A DNA stretch of 64,000 nt from Streptomyces xiamenensis (GTDB lineage: Bacteria; Actinomycetota; Actinomycetes; Streptomycetales; Streptomycetaceae). The stretch lies in contig NZ_CP009922.3 in NCBI RefSeq assembly GCF_000993785.3, positions 1,674,001 through 1,738,000 on the forward strand, given 5' to 3'. Under the pieces are notes generated by a model. The model saw only the letters and a list, made by a program, of their open reading frames with translations. It did no database searches and was not told where the DNA came from. Position 1 is the first letter of the stretch. Every line of letters starts with the position of its first letter. The position numbers and the translations under genes were made by a program. Shown in pieces: positions 39,260-47,276 of this stretch.

Positions 39260-40221
39260 CACTGTGCTCCGGTTCGTTCGAGGGCGCGTCCGACGCGGTT
39301 GGCGGAGAGCACGATCAGGGCGATGGCCAGGCCGGGGAAGGTGGTCAGCCACCAGGCGGTGGAGATGTAGTCGCGGCCCTGGGCGACCATGGCGCCCAGT
39401 TCGGGCGCGGGCGGGGCGGCCCCGTACCCCAGGAAGCTGAGCGCGGACACGGACAGCACCGCGCCGCCGATCTCCAGGGCGGCGAGGACGAGGACGGGCT
39501 GAGAGGCGTTGGGCAGCACGTGCCGCGCGAGGATGACCGGGGTGCGGGTGCCACTGGTGACGGCGGCCTGGAAGTACACGCTGGACTTGATGCGCAGCAC
39601 TTCGGCGCGGATGACGCGGGCGAAGCCGGGGATGCCCGAGATGCCCACCGCGATGGCGACGTTGGTGACGCCGAAGCCGAGGATGGAGACCACGGCCAGG
39701 GACAGCAGCAGCCCGGGGATGACGATCAGCACCTCGACGAAACGCATCAGGGTCTGGTCGACCCAGCCGCCGAGGTAGCCGGAGAGCACGCCCAGCACGG
39801 TGCCGGCCACCAGCGACAGCGAGACGGCGATGAGAGCGGCGGTGATGGAGGTGCGGGTGCCGTGCACGACGCGGGTGAACAGGTCGCGGCCCAGGTTGTC
39901 GGTGCCGAACCAGTGCTCGGCGCCGGGTGGGGTGAGCGAGGCGGCCGGGTTGGTGCGCAGCGGGTCCTCGCCGGCGAACAGCGAGGGCAGCAGCGTCCAG
40001 GCGAGGATCAGCGCCAGGTAGAGGACGGCCAGCAGCAGCCCGGGACGGGCGGCCAGGGAGCCGAGCGCGGAGCGGAGCCGGGCGGCCCGGCCGTGTGCCT
40101 GTTCCTGCTCCTGTTCCTGCTCCTGGTCGTGGCTCTGTTCGGTGCCGGGAGCGGGGTCGGCAGCCGGGTCGGCGGCGGGGATCGTGGGCGTGCCGGTGGT
40201 CGTGGCCCCGGTGGTCGTCAT
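39259..40221 (-). CDS. Peptide ABC transporter permease, DppC/OppC type
   Basis: 320 residues from ATG 40221, which overlaps the preceding permease stop (ATGA). The cytoplasmic N-terminus is unusual: a Thr/Ala/Asp-rich stretch followed by a QEQEQEQEQ run (about residues 33-41) before the first membrane helix at about 58. Then the standard block HWFGTDNLGRDLFTRVVHGTRTS and the inner-membrane permease motif for ATPase contact, VTSGTRTPVILARHVLPN. Five to six helices in total. Confidence 0.9.
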   Translation of the reverse strand: MTTTGATTTGTPTIPAADPAADPAPGTEQSHDQEQEQEQEQAHGRAARLRSALGSLAARPGLLLAVLYLALILAWTLLPSLFAGEDPLRTNPAASLTPPGAEHWFGTDNLGRDLFTRVVHGTRTSITAALIAVSLSLVAGTVLGVLSGYLGGWVDQTLMRFVEVLIVIPGLLLSLAVVSILGFGVTNVAIAVGISGIPGFARVIRAEVLRIKSSVYFQAAVTSGTRTPVILARHVLPNASQPVLVLAALEIGGAVLSVSALSFLGYGAAPPAPELGAMVAQGRDYISTAWWLTTFPGLAIALIVLSANRVGRALERTGAQ

Positions 40222-41174
40222 GAGGTCGCTCCGGCCTGGAGGACGATCCGGGGATCGACCTTGGGGTAGATGAGGTCGACGGCGAGATTGACCAGCACGT
40301 ACAGGGCGCCGGCGAGGAAGATGATCGCGCGGATCACCGGGAAGTCCTGGTCCGCGATGGCGTCGGCGGTCAGCCGGCCGATGCCCGCGCGGGCGAAGAC
40401 GGTCTCGGTGATGATGGCCCCGGCCAAGATGTTGCCGATCATCATGCCCAGCATGGTCAGCGCCGGGATCGACGCGTTGCGGAAGGCGTGGTGCCAGGCG
40501 GTGCGCAGCCGCCCAGCCCCCTTGGCGCGGGCGGTGCGCACGTACGGTTCGGCCAGCGCCGTACGCAGGCCCTTGGCCAGCAGTTGGGCCAGCACCCCGG
40601 CGCTGGGCAGCGCCAGGGCGATGGCGGGCAGCACCAGCCGTGCGGCGTCGCTGTCGCCGTACGCCGGGAACCAGCCGAGCCCGAAGGAGAACACCTGGAT
40701 CAGCAGGATCGCGGTCCAGAAGCTGGGCAGCGAGATCCCGGCGACGGTGGTGGACAGCACGGCGTTGCGCAGCGGCGCCCAGGGCGCCAGGGTGGCCGCC
40801 AGCGCGGCGGCCACCCCGAGCACGGCGGTGAGCAGCAGGGACGCGGTGGCCAGTTCCAGCGTGGAGGGCAGGGCGCGTGCCAGCATGGCGCTGACCTCGT
40901 CCCCGGTCCCGAAGGAGGTGCCGAAGTCCAGGGACAGCGCGCGGACCACGAAGTCCGTGTACTGCTCGTACAGCGGCCGGTCCAGGCCCAGCTCGGTGCG
41001 GAGCGCGGCGGCCTGTGCGGCGTCGACGCCGACCGGGTCGCCGCCGCCACCGGAGCGCAGCATGATCGACACCGGGTCGCCCGGGACGAGATGCAGCACC
41101 AGGAAGGAGAGGCTCAGCGCCGCCCACAGGACGATGAGTCCGTTGGCGAGCCGGACCAGGACGTAGCGGCTCAC
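40218..41174 (-). CDS. Peptide ABC transporter permease, DppB/OppB type
   Basis: 318 residues. GTG at 41174 overlaps the binding-protein stop (GTGA); an alternative GTG at 41186 adds four residues. Six membrane helices; typical opening RYVLVRLANGLIVLWAALSLSFLVLHLVPGDP, and the EAA-like coupling loop YVRTARAKGAGRLRTAWHHAFRN. Forms the pore with the DppC-type permease. Confidence 0.92.
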   Translation of the reverse strand: MSRYVLVRLANGLIVLWAALSLSFLVLHLVPGDPVSIMLRSGGGGDPVGVDAAQAAALRTELGLDRPLYEQYTDFVVRALSLDFGTSFGTGDEVSAMLARALPSTLELATASLLLTAVLGVAAALAATLAPWAPLRNAVLSTTVAGISLPSFWTAILLIQVFSFGLGWFPAYGDSDAARLVLPAIALALPSAGVLAQLLAKGLRTALAEPYVRTARAKGAGRLRTAWHHAFRNASIPALTMLGMMIGNILAGAIITETVFARAGIGRLTADAIADQDFPVIRAIIFLAGALYVLVNLAVDLIYPKVDPRIVLQAGATS

Positions 41175-42856
41175 TGGGCGATCCACACCTCGTTCAGCAG
41201 CGGCTTGCCCTCGATGTCGGCCGCGAAGCCGCCGACCTTGGGGCCGAAGCCGTAGGACCAGTAGCGGTCGTAGACGGGGATGGTGTAGCCCTGCTCGACG
41301 ATGCGCTGCTGGGCCTGTTCACCGATGGCCTGGCGCTCGGCGGGATCGACGGTGGACTGGAGGGAGTCGAGGAGGGTGTCCAGTTCCTCGTCCGGGTGGT
41401 TGTAGAGCATGCTCATCTCGGGGTGGGACGAGCCGTAGACGAGGCGGATGACGTCGATGTCGGCGCGGCCCTGGCTCCAGGTGGTGAGGTCGCCGGGGAA
41501 CTCGTCGATGGGCACGTCGGGGAGGGTGGCGACCGGGTCGAGGACGAGTTCGACGCCGATCTCCTTCCACTCCTGCTGCACGAGCTGGTGCTGTGCCTCG
41601 GCGTCGGGGGAGCCGGCCTGGTAGGTGATGGTGAGGGAGAGCTGGTCGCCGTCGGTGTCGCGGCGGATGCCGTCGTCGCCGACGGTGTCGTAACCGGCGC
41701 CCTCCAGCAGGGCGATGGCGGCCTCGGGGTCGTGCCGGATGTCCCCGGACTGGTCGGTGTAGCCGGGGGTGGCGGCGGTGACGACGCCGGAGGCCGGCTG
41801 CTGGGTGCCCTGGAAGATGGCGTCGACGATGGCCTGGCGGTCGATGGCCAGGCTCAGGGCGCGCCGCACGTCCGGGTCCTGGAGCTTGGGGCTGGACGCG
41901 AGCGGGATGTAGGGGATGGCGATGCCCGGGGAGGCGCCGGTGACCAGGCCGTAGCCGGGGAGGTTGGTCAGTTCGGCCTGGTTGGTGGAGGGGATGCCGT
42001 CGGCGAGGTCGATCTGGTCGCTGGTGAGGGAGCCGTAGCGGACGCCGCCCTCGGGGACCACCTCCAGGACGATCTTGTCGACGTAGGCGGCGCCCTGGTT
42101 GGCGGCGATCGGGGAGGCCCAGGCGTAGTCCTCGCGCTTGAGCAGCTCGACGGACTTCTCCGGGGTGAAGGAGCCGAGAGTGAACGGCCCGGAGGCGGCG
42201 AAGTCGCCCAGGCACAGGTCGGCGGGGTCGTTGCCGAGGGAGGCCGGGGAGAGCTGGACGAACGATGCGGTGGCGGTGGCCTGGAGGAACTGGGCGTTGG
42301 GGCCGTCGAAGTCGACGCGCACGGTGTACTCGTCGAGGACGGTCGAACCCTGGTAGCCGGCGATGAAGCTGCTGCCCTGGGGGGCGCGGGCGCCGAGGTC
42401 GACGACGGCGTCGAAGTTGGCCTTGACGGCCTCGGCGTCGAAGGGCTCGCCGTCGGAGAAGGTGACGTCCTCGCGCAGGTGGAAGGTGAAGGCGCTCACG
42501 TCATCGCTGATCTCCCAGGAGGTGGCGAGCCAGGGCTTGATCTCCTTGGTCTGCGGGTCCTGTTCGGTGAGCTGGTCGCCGAGCTGGCGGCCGACGTTGC
42601 GGGAGGTGAGCTGTGGGCGCTGGCGCGGGTCGACGCAGTCGATGGGGTTGGCGAAGGCGTACTTCAGGGTGCCGCCGGCCACGGGTTCGCCGGAGGCGCC
42701 GGCGCTGCCCGAATCGTCGCCCGAGCCACCGCCGTTGGTGGTGCCGTCGGTGCCGCAGGCGGTGAGGGCGACGGCGATCGCGGCGATCAGCGCGGTGGCG
42801 TGGGCGGGGCGGGACATGCGGCGGCTGAGCCGTCTGGGCGTGGGCGAGGTGGCCAC
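41171..42856 (-). CDS. Peptide ABC transporter substrate-binding lipoprotein
   Basis: 561 residues, SBP family 5 (OppA/DppA type). Lipobox LTAC with Cys34 for lipid anchoring, then a Gly/Ser linker and the mature domain. Conserved features include PIDCVDPRQ, FTFHLREDVTFSDGEPFDAEAVKANFD and DPDVRRALSLAIDRQAI. Binding specificity cannot be read from sequence. Because the operon has a cysteine-type leader peptide, a sulfur-containing peptide or thiol (for example a glutathione- or cystine-like compound) is the best inference. AAAGGA precedes the start. Confidence 0.92.
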   Translation of the reverse strand: MATSPTPRRLSRRMSRPAHATALIAAIAVALTACGTDGTTNGGGSGDDSGSAGASGEPVAGGTLKYAFANPIDCVDPRQRPQLTSRNVGRQLGDQLTEQDPQTKEIKPWLATSWEISDDVSAFTFHLREDVTFSDGEPFDAEAVKANFDAVVDLGARAPQGSSFIAGYQGSTVLDEYTVRVDFDGPNAQFLQATATASFVQLSPASLGNDPADLCLGDFAASGPFTLGSFTPEKSVELLKREDYAWASPIAANQGAAYVDKIVLEVVPEGGVRYGSLTSDQIDLADGIPSTNQAELTNLPGYGLVTGASPGIAIPYIPLASSPKLQDPDVRRALSLAIDRQAIVDAIFQGTQQPASGVVTAATPGYTDQSGDIRHDPEAAIALLEGAGYDTVGDDGIRRDTDGDQLSLTITYQAGSPDAEAQHQLVQQEWKEIGVELVLDPVATLPDVPIDEFPGDLTTWSQGRADIDVIRLVYGSSHPEMSMLYNHPDEELDTLLDSLQSTVDPAERQAIGEQAQQRIVEQGYTIPVYDRYWSYGFGPKVGGFAADIEGKPLLNEVWIAQ

Positions 42857-43101
42857 GGCGGAGGGTCCTTTCAGGACGAATCACCCGGCCGGCGGCGCGC
42901 GAAGGCGCGCGGCAGGACGGACCGGGGTGAGGAAGGTGAGGAACGTCAGGAAGGTGAGATGGAACGGGCCGTGGGCGACGAGCGGTGCCGCACGGCACGA
43001 CAGGGCGGAGGGCGGGGCAGGGCACGGCGACGCGGTGCACATCCCGCGAGGAAGTCCCGGCGCGCGAGGGGCGGTTACGGGCGCGGCCAAAGGCCGGCGC
43101 T

Positions 43102-43116
43102 CACCGCCGCGCGGTG
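43102..43116 (-). promoter_or_regulatory. Hairpin just past the cysteine leader peptide
   Basis: CACCGC-CGC-GCGGTG (plus-strand view), 7 bases after the leader stop. A second, smaller GGCC-aaa-GGCC stem follows. No U tract, so attenuation may be Rho-dependent or act on translation. The remaining span to 42857 holds GC-rich stems but no gene. Confidence 0.35.
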
Positions 43117-43123
43117 GGGGGAA

Positions 43124-43204
43124 TCAGCAGCCCGCACAGGACGCCGACGTGACGCGGAGCAGGTCCACGTGTCGGCGCGATGTCAAAAGCGGCAGGGCTG
43201 GCAT
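43124..43204 (-). CDS. Cysteine-type leader peptide upstream of the peptide transporter operon
   Basis: 26 residues beginning MPALPLLTSRRHVDLLRVTS and ending in ASCAGC, with two Cys codons among the last four. Streptomyces and other actinobacteria carry a family of such leaders (RRHVDLLRV-type core with C-terminal Cys) ahead of sulfur-assimilation genes, where stalling at Cys codons is thought to sense cysteine. There is no ribosome-binding site: a perfect TTGACA -35 and a -10-like element place the transcription start at the ATG, so the message is leaderless. 267 bases separate it from the transporter gene. Confidence 0.8.
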   Translation of the reverse strand: MPALPLLTSRRHVDLLRVTSASCAGC

Positions 43205-43211
43205 GCGGTAA

Positions 43212-43240
43212 ATATCAGCCAACCCTCAGTGAGCTGTCAA
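43212..43240 (-). promoter_or_regulatory. Promoter of the cysteine leader and transporter operon
   Basis: Minus strand: TTGACA (43240-43235), 17-base spacer, TGATAT (43217-43212), then 7 bases to the ATG at 43204. The -35 is perfect consensus; the -10 is weak. Confidence 0.65.
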
Positions 43241-43320
43241 GGCGGCGGCCATGTGCCGTCGGTCTCGCGATATGGACACAAGGTGTTCATCACCGATCGC
43301 CATGACATAGTCTGCGATCA

Positions 43321-43434
43321 GGTCACGAGTGACAGCGATCAAGGCCCCGGCCCGCTGTCCGGCAACCCTCCAACCGTCGGCGGGGTGCCCCGGGTGATGA
43401 CCGGGCCGCAGGCAGCGAGGTCTGTGGCAAGCAC
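43321..43434 (+). ncRNA. SAM-IV riboswitch
   Basis: The leader matches the SAM-IV consensus as I know it: GGTCACGAGTGACAGCG, CCCCGGC, GCTGTCCGGCAACCCTCC, then GGGGTGCCCCGGGTGATGACC, followed by a pseudoknot-forming 3' part (GGTCTGTGGCAAGC). GGTCA (43321-43325) pairs with TGACC (43398-43402) to close the core. SAM-IV elements in Streptomyces lower expression of sulfur-metabolism genes when S-adenosylmethionine is abundant. It lies 103 bases upstream of the class V aminotransferase start. A weak promoter candidate is TAGTCT (43308-43313). Confidence 0.88.
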
Positions 43435-43455
43435 GGTTCTTGAGGGAGTTCTTCC

Positions 43456-43476
43456 ATGAGCACGCGAATGCGTTAG
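43456..43476 (+). CDS. Six-codon upstream open reading frame after the riboswitch
   Basis: ATG at 43456 preceded by GAGGGAG at good spacing; reads MSTRMR and stops at TAG (43474-43476), 60 bases before the aminotransferase start. It may couple riboswitch state to translation, or be chance. It lacks cysteine codons, unlike the divergent leader peptide. Confidence 0.4.
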   Translation: MSTRMR

Positions 43477-43536
43477 GGCGCACGCCCCCGACCCAGCCTG
43501 CCTCTGTCTGCCTTCAGCCTTTCCCGGAGCTTTGTC

Positions 43537-44865
43537 ATGCCCACTGCGCCGATCGCCCCTGCCCCGAACACCGCCGGCTGTTCCCTCCCGCGCCCCCTCC
43601 CCGTCCTCGGCGACGAGGTCCGCGCCCCGATCGCGGACGGCGGGGAGATCGGCTACGCCGCACTCGACTACGCCGCCAGCGCCCCCGCCCTGCGCGCGGT
43701 GTGGGACGAGGTCGCCGCGTACGCCCCGTACTACGGCAGCGTCCACCGCGGCGCCGGCTACCTCTCCCAGCTGTCGACCGACCTGTACGAGGAGAGCCGG
43801 GCGACGGTGGCCGCGTTCCTCGGCTGCCGCCCCGACGACCAGCTGATCTTCACCCGCTCCACCACCGACTCCCTGAACCTGCTGGCCGGTGCCCTGCCCA
43901 CCGGCACCCAGGTGTTCGTCTTCGAGACCGAACACCACGCAGCACTGCTGCCCTGGGCGCACCACGGCCACCCCGTGACGTACCTCCCGGCGCCGCGCAC
44001 CCCGGGGCAGGCCGTCGCCACCCTGGTCAACGCGCTCGCCGACGCCGCCCCCGGGCCCAAGCTGCTGTGCGTCACCGGCGCCTCCAACGTCACCGGCGAA
44101 CTGTGGCCCATCGCCGAACTCGCCACCGTCGCCCGCCGCTCCGGCGCCCGCACCGTCCTGGACGCCGCCCAGCTCGCCCCGCACCGCCCCGTCGACATCA
44201 CCGCGCTCGGCGTCGACTGGGTCGCCTTCTCCGGGCACAAGCTGTACGCGCCGTTCGGCTCCGGCGTCCTGGCCGGACGCGCCGACTGGCTGAGCAACGC
44301 CGCCCCGTACCTCGCCGGCGGCGGCGCCAGCAATACCGTCACCGCGCAGGACGGCGCGGTCGGCGTCGTGTGGAACGACAACATCTCCCGGCACGAGGCC
44401 GGTTCGCCCAATGTGATCGGCGCGTTCGCCATCGCGGCGGCCTGCCGGGCGCTGACCGACGCCGGGTTCGAGCAACTGGTGGCGCGCGAGGAGGAGTTGC
44501 TGGCCGTGCTGCGCTCCGGACTGGCCACCGTTCCCGGGGTGCGGCAGCTGGCGCTGTTCGGCCCGGACGCGCCCCGGGTGGCCGTGCTGTCCTTCGTCGT
44601 GGACGGCTGGTCCAGCGAGGAGTTCGCCAAGGCGCTCTCCGAGCGCTATGGGATCGGCGTACGCGACGGGCTGTTCTGCGCGCACCCGCTGGTCCGTACG
44701 CTGCTGGGCCCGGAGGGCGACGGCGGCCGGGCGGCCGGCTGCGACGGGCCGCTGAAGGCCATCCGGGTCAGCTTCGGAGTGGGCACCCCCGCCGAACACG
44801 TGGAGCGCGTGGTGCGCGCGGTGCGCGAACTGGTCGCCGAGGGTCAGCCGGTGGCGGCGCGCTGA
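43537..44865 (+). CDS. Class V aminotransferase, cysteine-desulfurase-like
   Basis: 442 residues, PLP enzyme. Features in order: ALDYAASAPALRAVWDEV, the His-containing FETEHHAALLPWAHHG, the cofactor-contacting VLDAAQLAPHRPVDI and the PLP lysine in VDWVAFSGHKLYAPFGSG. It resembles SufS/CsdA-type desulfurases and related lyases that remove sulfur from cysteine or process cysteine-like amino acids. The SAM-IV riboswitch upstream links it to sulfur amino acid metabolism. Its last 22 bases overlap the convergent glycosylase gene. Which substrate it uses is not decided by sequence alone. Confidence 0.88.
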   Translation: MPTAPIAPAPNTAGCSLPRPLPVLGDEVRAPIADGGEIGYAALDYAASAPALRAVWDEVAAYAPYYGSVHRGAGYLSQLSTDLYEESRATVAAFLGCRPDDQLIFTRSTTDSLNLLAGALPTGTQVFVFETEHHAALLPWAHHGHPVTYLPAPRTPGQAVATLVNALADAAPGPKLLCVTGASNVTGELWPIAELATVARRSGARTVLDAAQLAPHRPVDITALGVDWVAFSGHKLYAPFGSGVLAGRADWLSNAAPYLAGGGASNTVTAQDGAVGVVWNDNISRHEAGSPNVIGAFAIAAACRALTDAGFEQLVAREEELLAVLRSGLATVPGVRQLALFGPDAPRVAVLSFVVDGWSSEEFAKALSERYGIGVRDGLFCAHPLVRTLLGPEGDGGRAAGCDGPLKAIRVSFGVGTPAEHVERVVRAVRELVAEGQPVAAR

Positions 44866-45689
44866 CCGCGCCCGGCGGCCCGGGCCGGCTGGCACACCGG
44901 GCACCAGAACAGGTTGCGGGCCGCGATCTCGGCACGCCGGACCGGGGTCCCGCACACCAGGCAGGGCAGGGTCGCGCGGCGGTAGACGTACACCTCTCCC
45001 CCGTGGCCGTCCACGCGCGGCGCCCGGCCCATGGCCCGGGGGGTGTGCTCCGGCCGCACCGTGTCGATGCGGTTGTTGCGCACCCCCTCGCGCATGAGCG
45101 GGATGAGGTCCTGCCACATCGCGTCCCACTCCGCGCGCTCCAGCGCCAGGCCCGGCAGATAGGGGTCGATCCCGTGCCGGAAGAGGATCTCGGCCCGGTA
45201 GACGTTGCCGACACCGGCGATGATCCGCTGGTCCATCAGCAGTTCGGCGATCGTCGTGCGGCTGGCGGAGATCCGCCGCCAGGCGAGGTCGGGCTGGGCG
45301 TCCGCACGCAGCGGGTCGGCGCCCAGACGCCGTTGCACGGCCCCCTTCTCGTCCTGGCTGAGCAGCGCGCACGTGGTGGGGCCGCGCAGGTCCGCGTACG
45401 CCTCGGCGGTGGCCAGCCGCAGCCGGATCTGCCCGGTGGGCGGCGGGGGCGGGCCGTCGCCGAAGGCGACCTTGCCGTACAGCCCCAGATGGATGTGCAC
45501 CCACTTGCGCCAGCCCAGGCCCAGGAAGAGGTTCTTTCCGTGGGCCTCGGTCTCGCGCAGCACCTCACCGTCGATCAGCGCGGCGCCGCCGGCGAACTTC
45601 CCCTGCGGGGAGTCCACCCGCACCGCCCGGCCGCCGAACCGCTCGCGGTAGTCGGCGGCCAGCCGGTGAATGGTGTGGCCCTCAGGCAT
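44844..45689 (-). CDS. Fpg/Nei-family DNA glycosylase
   Basis: 281 residues; base-excision repair enzyme with AP-lyase activity. N-terminus PEGHTIHRLA is the Nei-type catalytic Pro-Glu start; the helix-two-turn-helix region LMDQRIIAGVGNVYRAEILF follows. The C-terminal zinc finger has four cysteines (CLVCGTPVRR and FWCPVCQ). Start ATG touches the stop of rpiB (TGATG). Confidence 0.93.
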   Translation of the reverse strand: MPEGHTIHRLAADYRERFGGRAVRVDSPQGKFAGGAALIDGEVLRETEAHGKNLFLGLGWRKWVHIHLGLYGKVAFGDGPPPPPTGQIRLRLATAEAYADLRGPTTCALLSQDEKGAVQRRLGADPLRADAQPDLAWRRISASRTTIAELLMDQRIIAGVGNVYRAEILFRHGIDPYLPGLALERAEWDAMWQDLIPLMREGVRNNRIDTVRPEHTPRAMGRAPRVDGHGGEVYVYRRATLPCLVCGTPVRRAEIAARNLFWCPVCQPARAAGRGQRAATG

Positions 45690-46165
45690 CAGGCGCCGGC
45701 GGGCAGCGGCGGCAGCGTGCCGTCCGTCTCGTAGGCGCTGAGCATGTCGATGCGGCGGGTGTGCCGGTCCTCGCCGGAGTACGGGGTGGCGAGGAAGACC
45801 TCGACGAAGGTGGTGGCCTCGTCGGTGGTGTGCATGCGGGCGCCGATGCCCACCACATTGGCGTTGTTGTGCTGCCGCCCCAGCTTCGCGGTCTCCACGC
45901 TCCAGGCGAGGGCGCAGCGGACGCCCGCGACCTTGTTGGCGGCGATCGCCTCTCCGTTGCCGCTGCCGCCGATGACGACGCCGAGCGCGTCGGGGTCGGC
46001 GGCGACCGCCTCGGCGGTACGCAGGCAGAACGGCGGGTAGTCGTCCTGCGCGTCGTACGCGTGCGGACCGCAGTCGACCGGCTCATGGCCGTGCGCCGTG
46101 AGCCAGTCGACGAGGTGGTTCTTCAGTTCATAGCCGGCGTGGTCGGAGCCGAGATAGACGCGCAT
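45689..46165 (-). CDS. rpiB: Ribose-5-phosphate isomerase B
   Basis: 158 residues. Interconverts ribose 5-phosphate and ribulose 5-phosphate in the pentose phosphate pathway. Signature MRVYLGSDHAGYELKNHL, the phosphate-binding GVVIGGSGNGEAIAANKVAGVRCAL, and NNANVVGIGARM match RpiB; the residue at the usual catalytic Cys site is Ser in IGGSGNG, as in mycobacterial-type RpiB. Cotranscribed with the glycosylase downstream. Confidence 0.93.
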   Translation of the reverse strand: MRVYLGSDHAGYELKNHLVDWLTAHGHEPVDCGPHAYDAQDDYPPFCLRTAEAVAADPDALGVVIGGSGNGEAIAANKVAGVRCALAWSVETAKLGRQHNNANVVGIGARMHTTDEATTFVEVFLATPYSGEDRHTRRIDMLSAYETDGTLPPLPAGA

Positions 46166-46198
46166 GGGGATGAGTCTGACATGCGCGCGGTGGCCCGG

Positions 46199-46780
46199 TT
46201 ACGCGCGCCCCCGGCGACCGGCGATGCGCCAGGCGGCGGGCAGCGCGCCCATCGCGAGGGCCGCCTTGAGGGCGTCACCGATGAGGAACGGCACCAGCCC
46301 GGCGGCCATGGCCTCGCCCGCCGACATGCCGGTGGCCAGCGCCAGGTAGGGCACGCCGATCGCGTACGTGACGGCCATGCCCGCCACCATCGTCCCGGCG
46401 GTCCGCAGCACCGTACGGTCCCCGCCGCGCCGCGCCAGCTCACCGACGACGGCGGCGGCGACGGTCATCCCGATGATGTAGCCGAAGGACGGCATCCCGA
46501 ACCCGGAGGACGCCTCCGCGAACCACGGCATACCGGCCATGCCGGCCAGCGCGTACAGCAGCATCGACAGCAGGGCGCGGGCGGGGCCGAGCGAGACGCC
46601 GACGAGCAGGGCGGCGAACGTCTGGCCGGTCACCGGCACGGGCGACCCCGGAACGGGCAGCGCTATCTGCGCGGCGACCCCGGTCAACACGGCGCCACCC
46701 ACGACCAGTGCCACATCCTGCGCCCGGGCCCGGGAGAGGGTCGGGGCGGGCAGCAGATCCGCGAGTACAGCGGTGCTCAT
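46199..46780 (-). CDS. bioY: Biotin transporter substrate-binding subunit BioY
   Basis: 193 residues from the ATG at 46780, with GGAGG 6 bases upstream; an ATG two codons earlier is too close to that site. S component of an energy-coupling-factor importer with five to six membrane helices. Diagnostic blocks: PVPGSPVPVTGQTFAALLVGVSLGPARALLSMLLYALAGMAGMPWFA and SFGYIIGM. No ECF A1/A2/T genes adjoin, so it uses a shared module or works alone. Confidence 0.9.
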   Translation of the reverse strand: MSTAVLADLLPAPTLSRARAQDVALVVGGAVLTGVAAQIALPVPGSPVPVTGQTFAALLVGVSLGPARALLSMLLYALAGMAGMPWFAEASSGFGMPSFGYIIGMTVAAAVVGELARRGGDRTVLRTAGTMVAGMAVTYAIGVPYLALATGMSAGEAMAAGLVPFLIGDALKAALAMGALPAAWRIAGRRGRA

Positions 46781-46821
46781 ATACATCCTCCAAAGAACGA
46801 ATTCCCCCACCCCCTATCCGA

Positions 46822-46838
46822 CCCCACCCCACCCACCC
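46822..46838 (-). promoter_or_regulatory. G-quadruplex motif in the bioY leader region
   Basis: Minus strand reads GGGTGGGTGGGGTGGGG, four G runs with single-T loops, 42-58 bases upstream of the bioY ATG within a purine-rich strand. The rest of 46787-47000 holds no gene or other clear element. Confidence 0.45.
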
Positions 46839-47000
46839 GGAACAAGAGCCCAATCCACTGCCCGAACCCCTCCCCTCTTATCCACACCCCACAACACGCA
46901 CCGAACACCTCGCACGTGGAGGCGCCCCCTGTTCGCGGATGGCCCGCCCCGATACGGTGAGTGAGAATCCGGCAACGGCCACGCTCCGATCGGAGGCACC

Positions 47001-47270
47001 ATGGCTCCCCCGTGGGAGGCGGACCCGTCCGCGACGTTCGCGCGACGCCTGGGCAGGACGGCTCAGGAACTGGGCAACTCGGAGGACGAGGAGTTGTGCC
47101 CGGACATCTGGCAGCTGGACAACGGAGACGTGGCGGTCATCGGCCGCGACCTGACGGCCGCCTATGACTCCCGGCTGCCGCCGGGGGTGAAGCTCGGCCC
47201 CGGTGAACGCCTGGTGATCATCCCGGGCAACATGCTCAGCGCGGCGAAGCCGGACATCCCGGAGGCGTGA
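47001..47270 (+). CDS. Small conserved-looking hypothetical protein
   Basis: 89 residues. GGAGG precedes the ATG. Reads as a compact soluble protein: CPDIWQLDNGDVAVIGRDLT, then PPGVKLGPGERLVIIPGNML. The phrasing suggests a small fold that appears as an accessory of XRE regulators in Streptomyces, but I do not recognise a named family. It is convergent with the XRE gene (7 bases between stops). Confidence 0.7.
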   Translation: MAPPWEADPSATFARRLGRTAQELGNSEDEELCPDIWQLDNGDVAVIGRDLTAAYDSRLPPGVKLGPGERLVIIPGNMLSAAKPDIPEA

Positions 47271-47276
47271 CCGCGC

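Noticed and set aside
40100..40130. CRISPR-like or satellite repeat
   Set aside because: It is simply a QEQEQEQ codon run in the N-terminus of the DppC-type permease.
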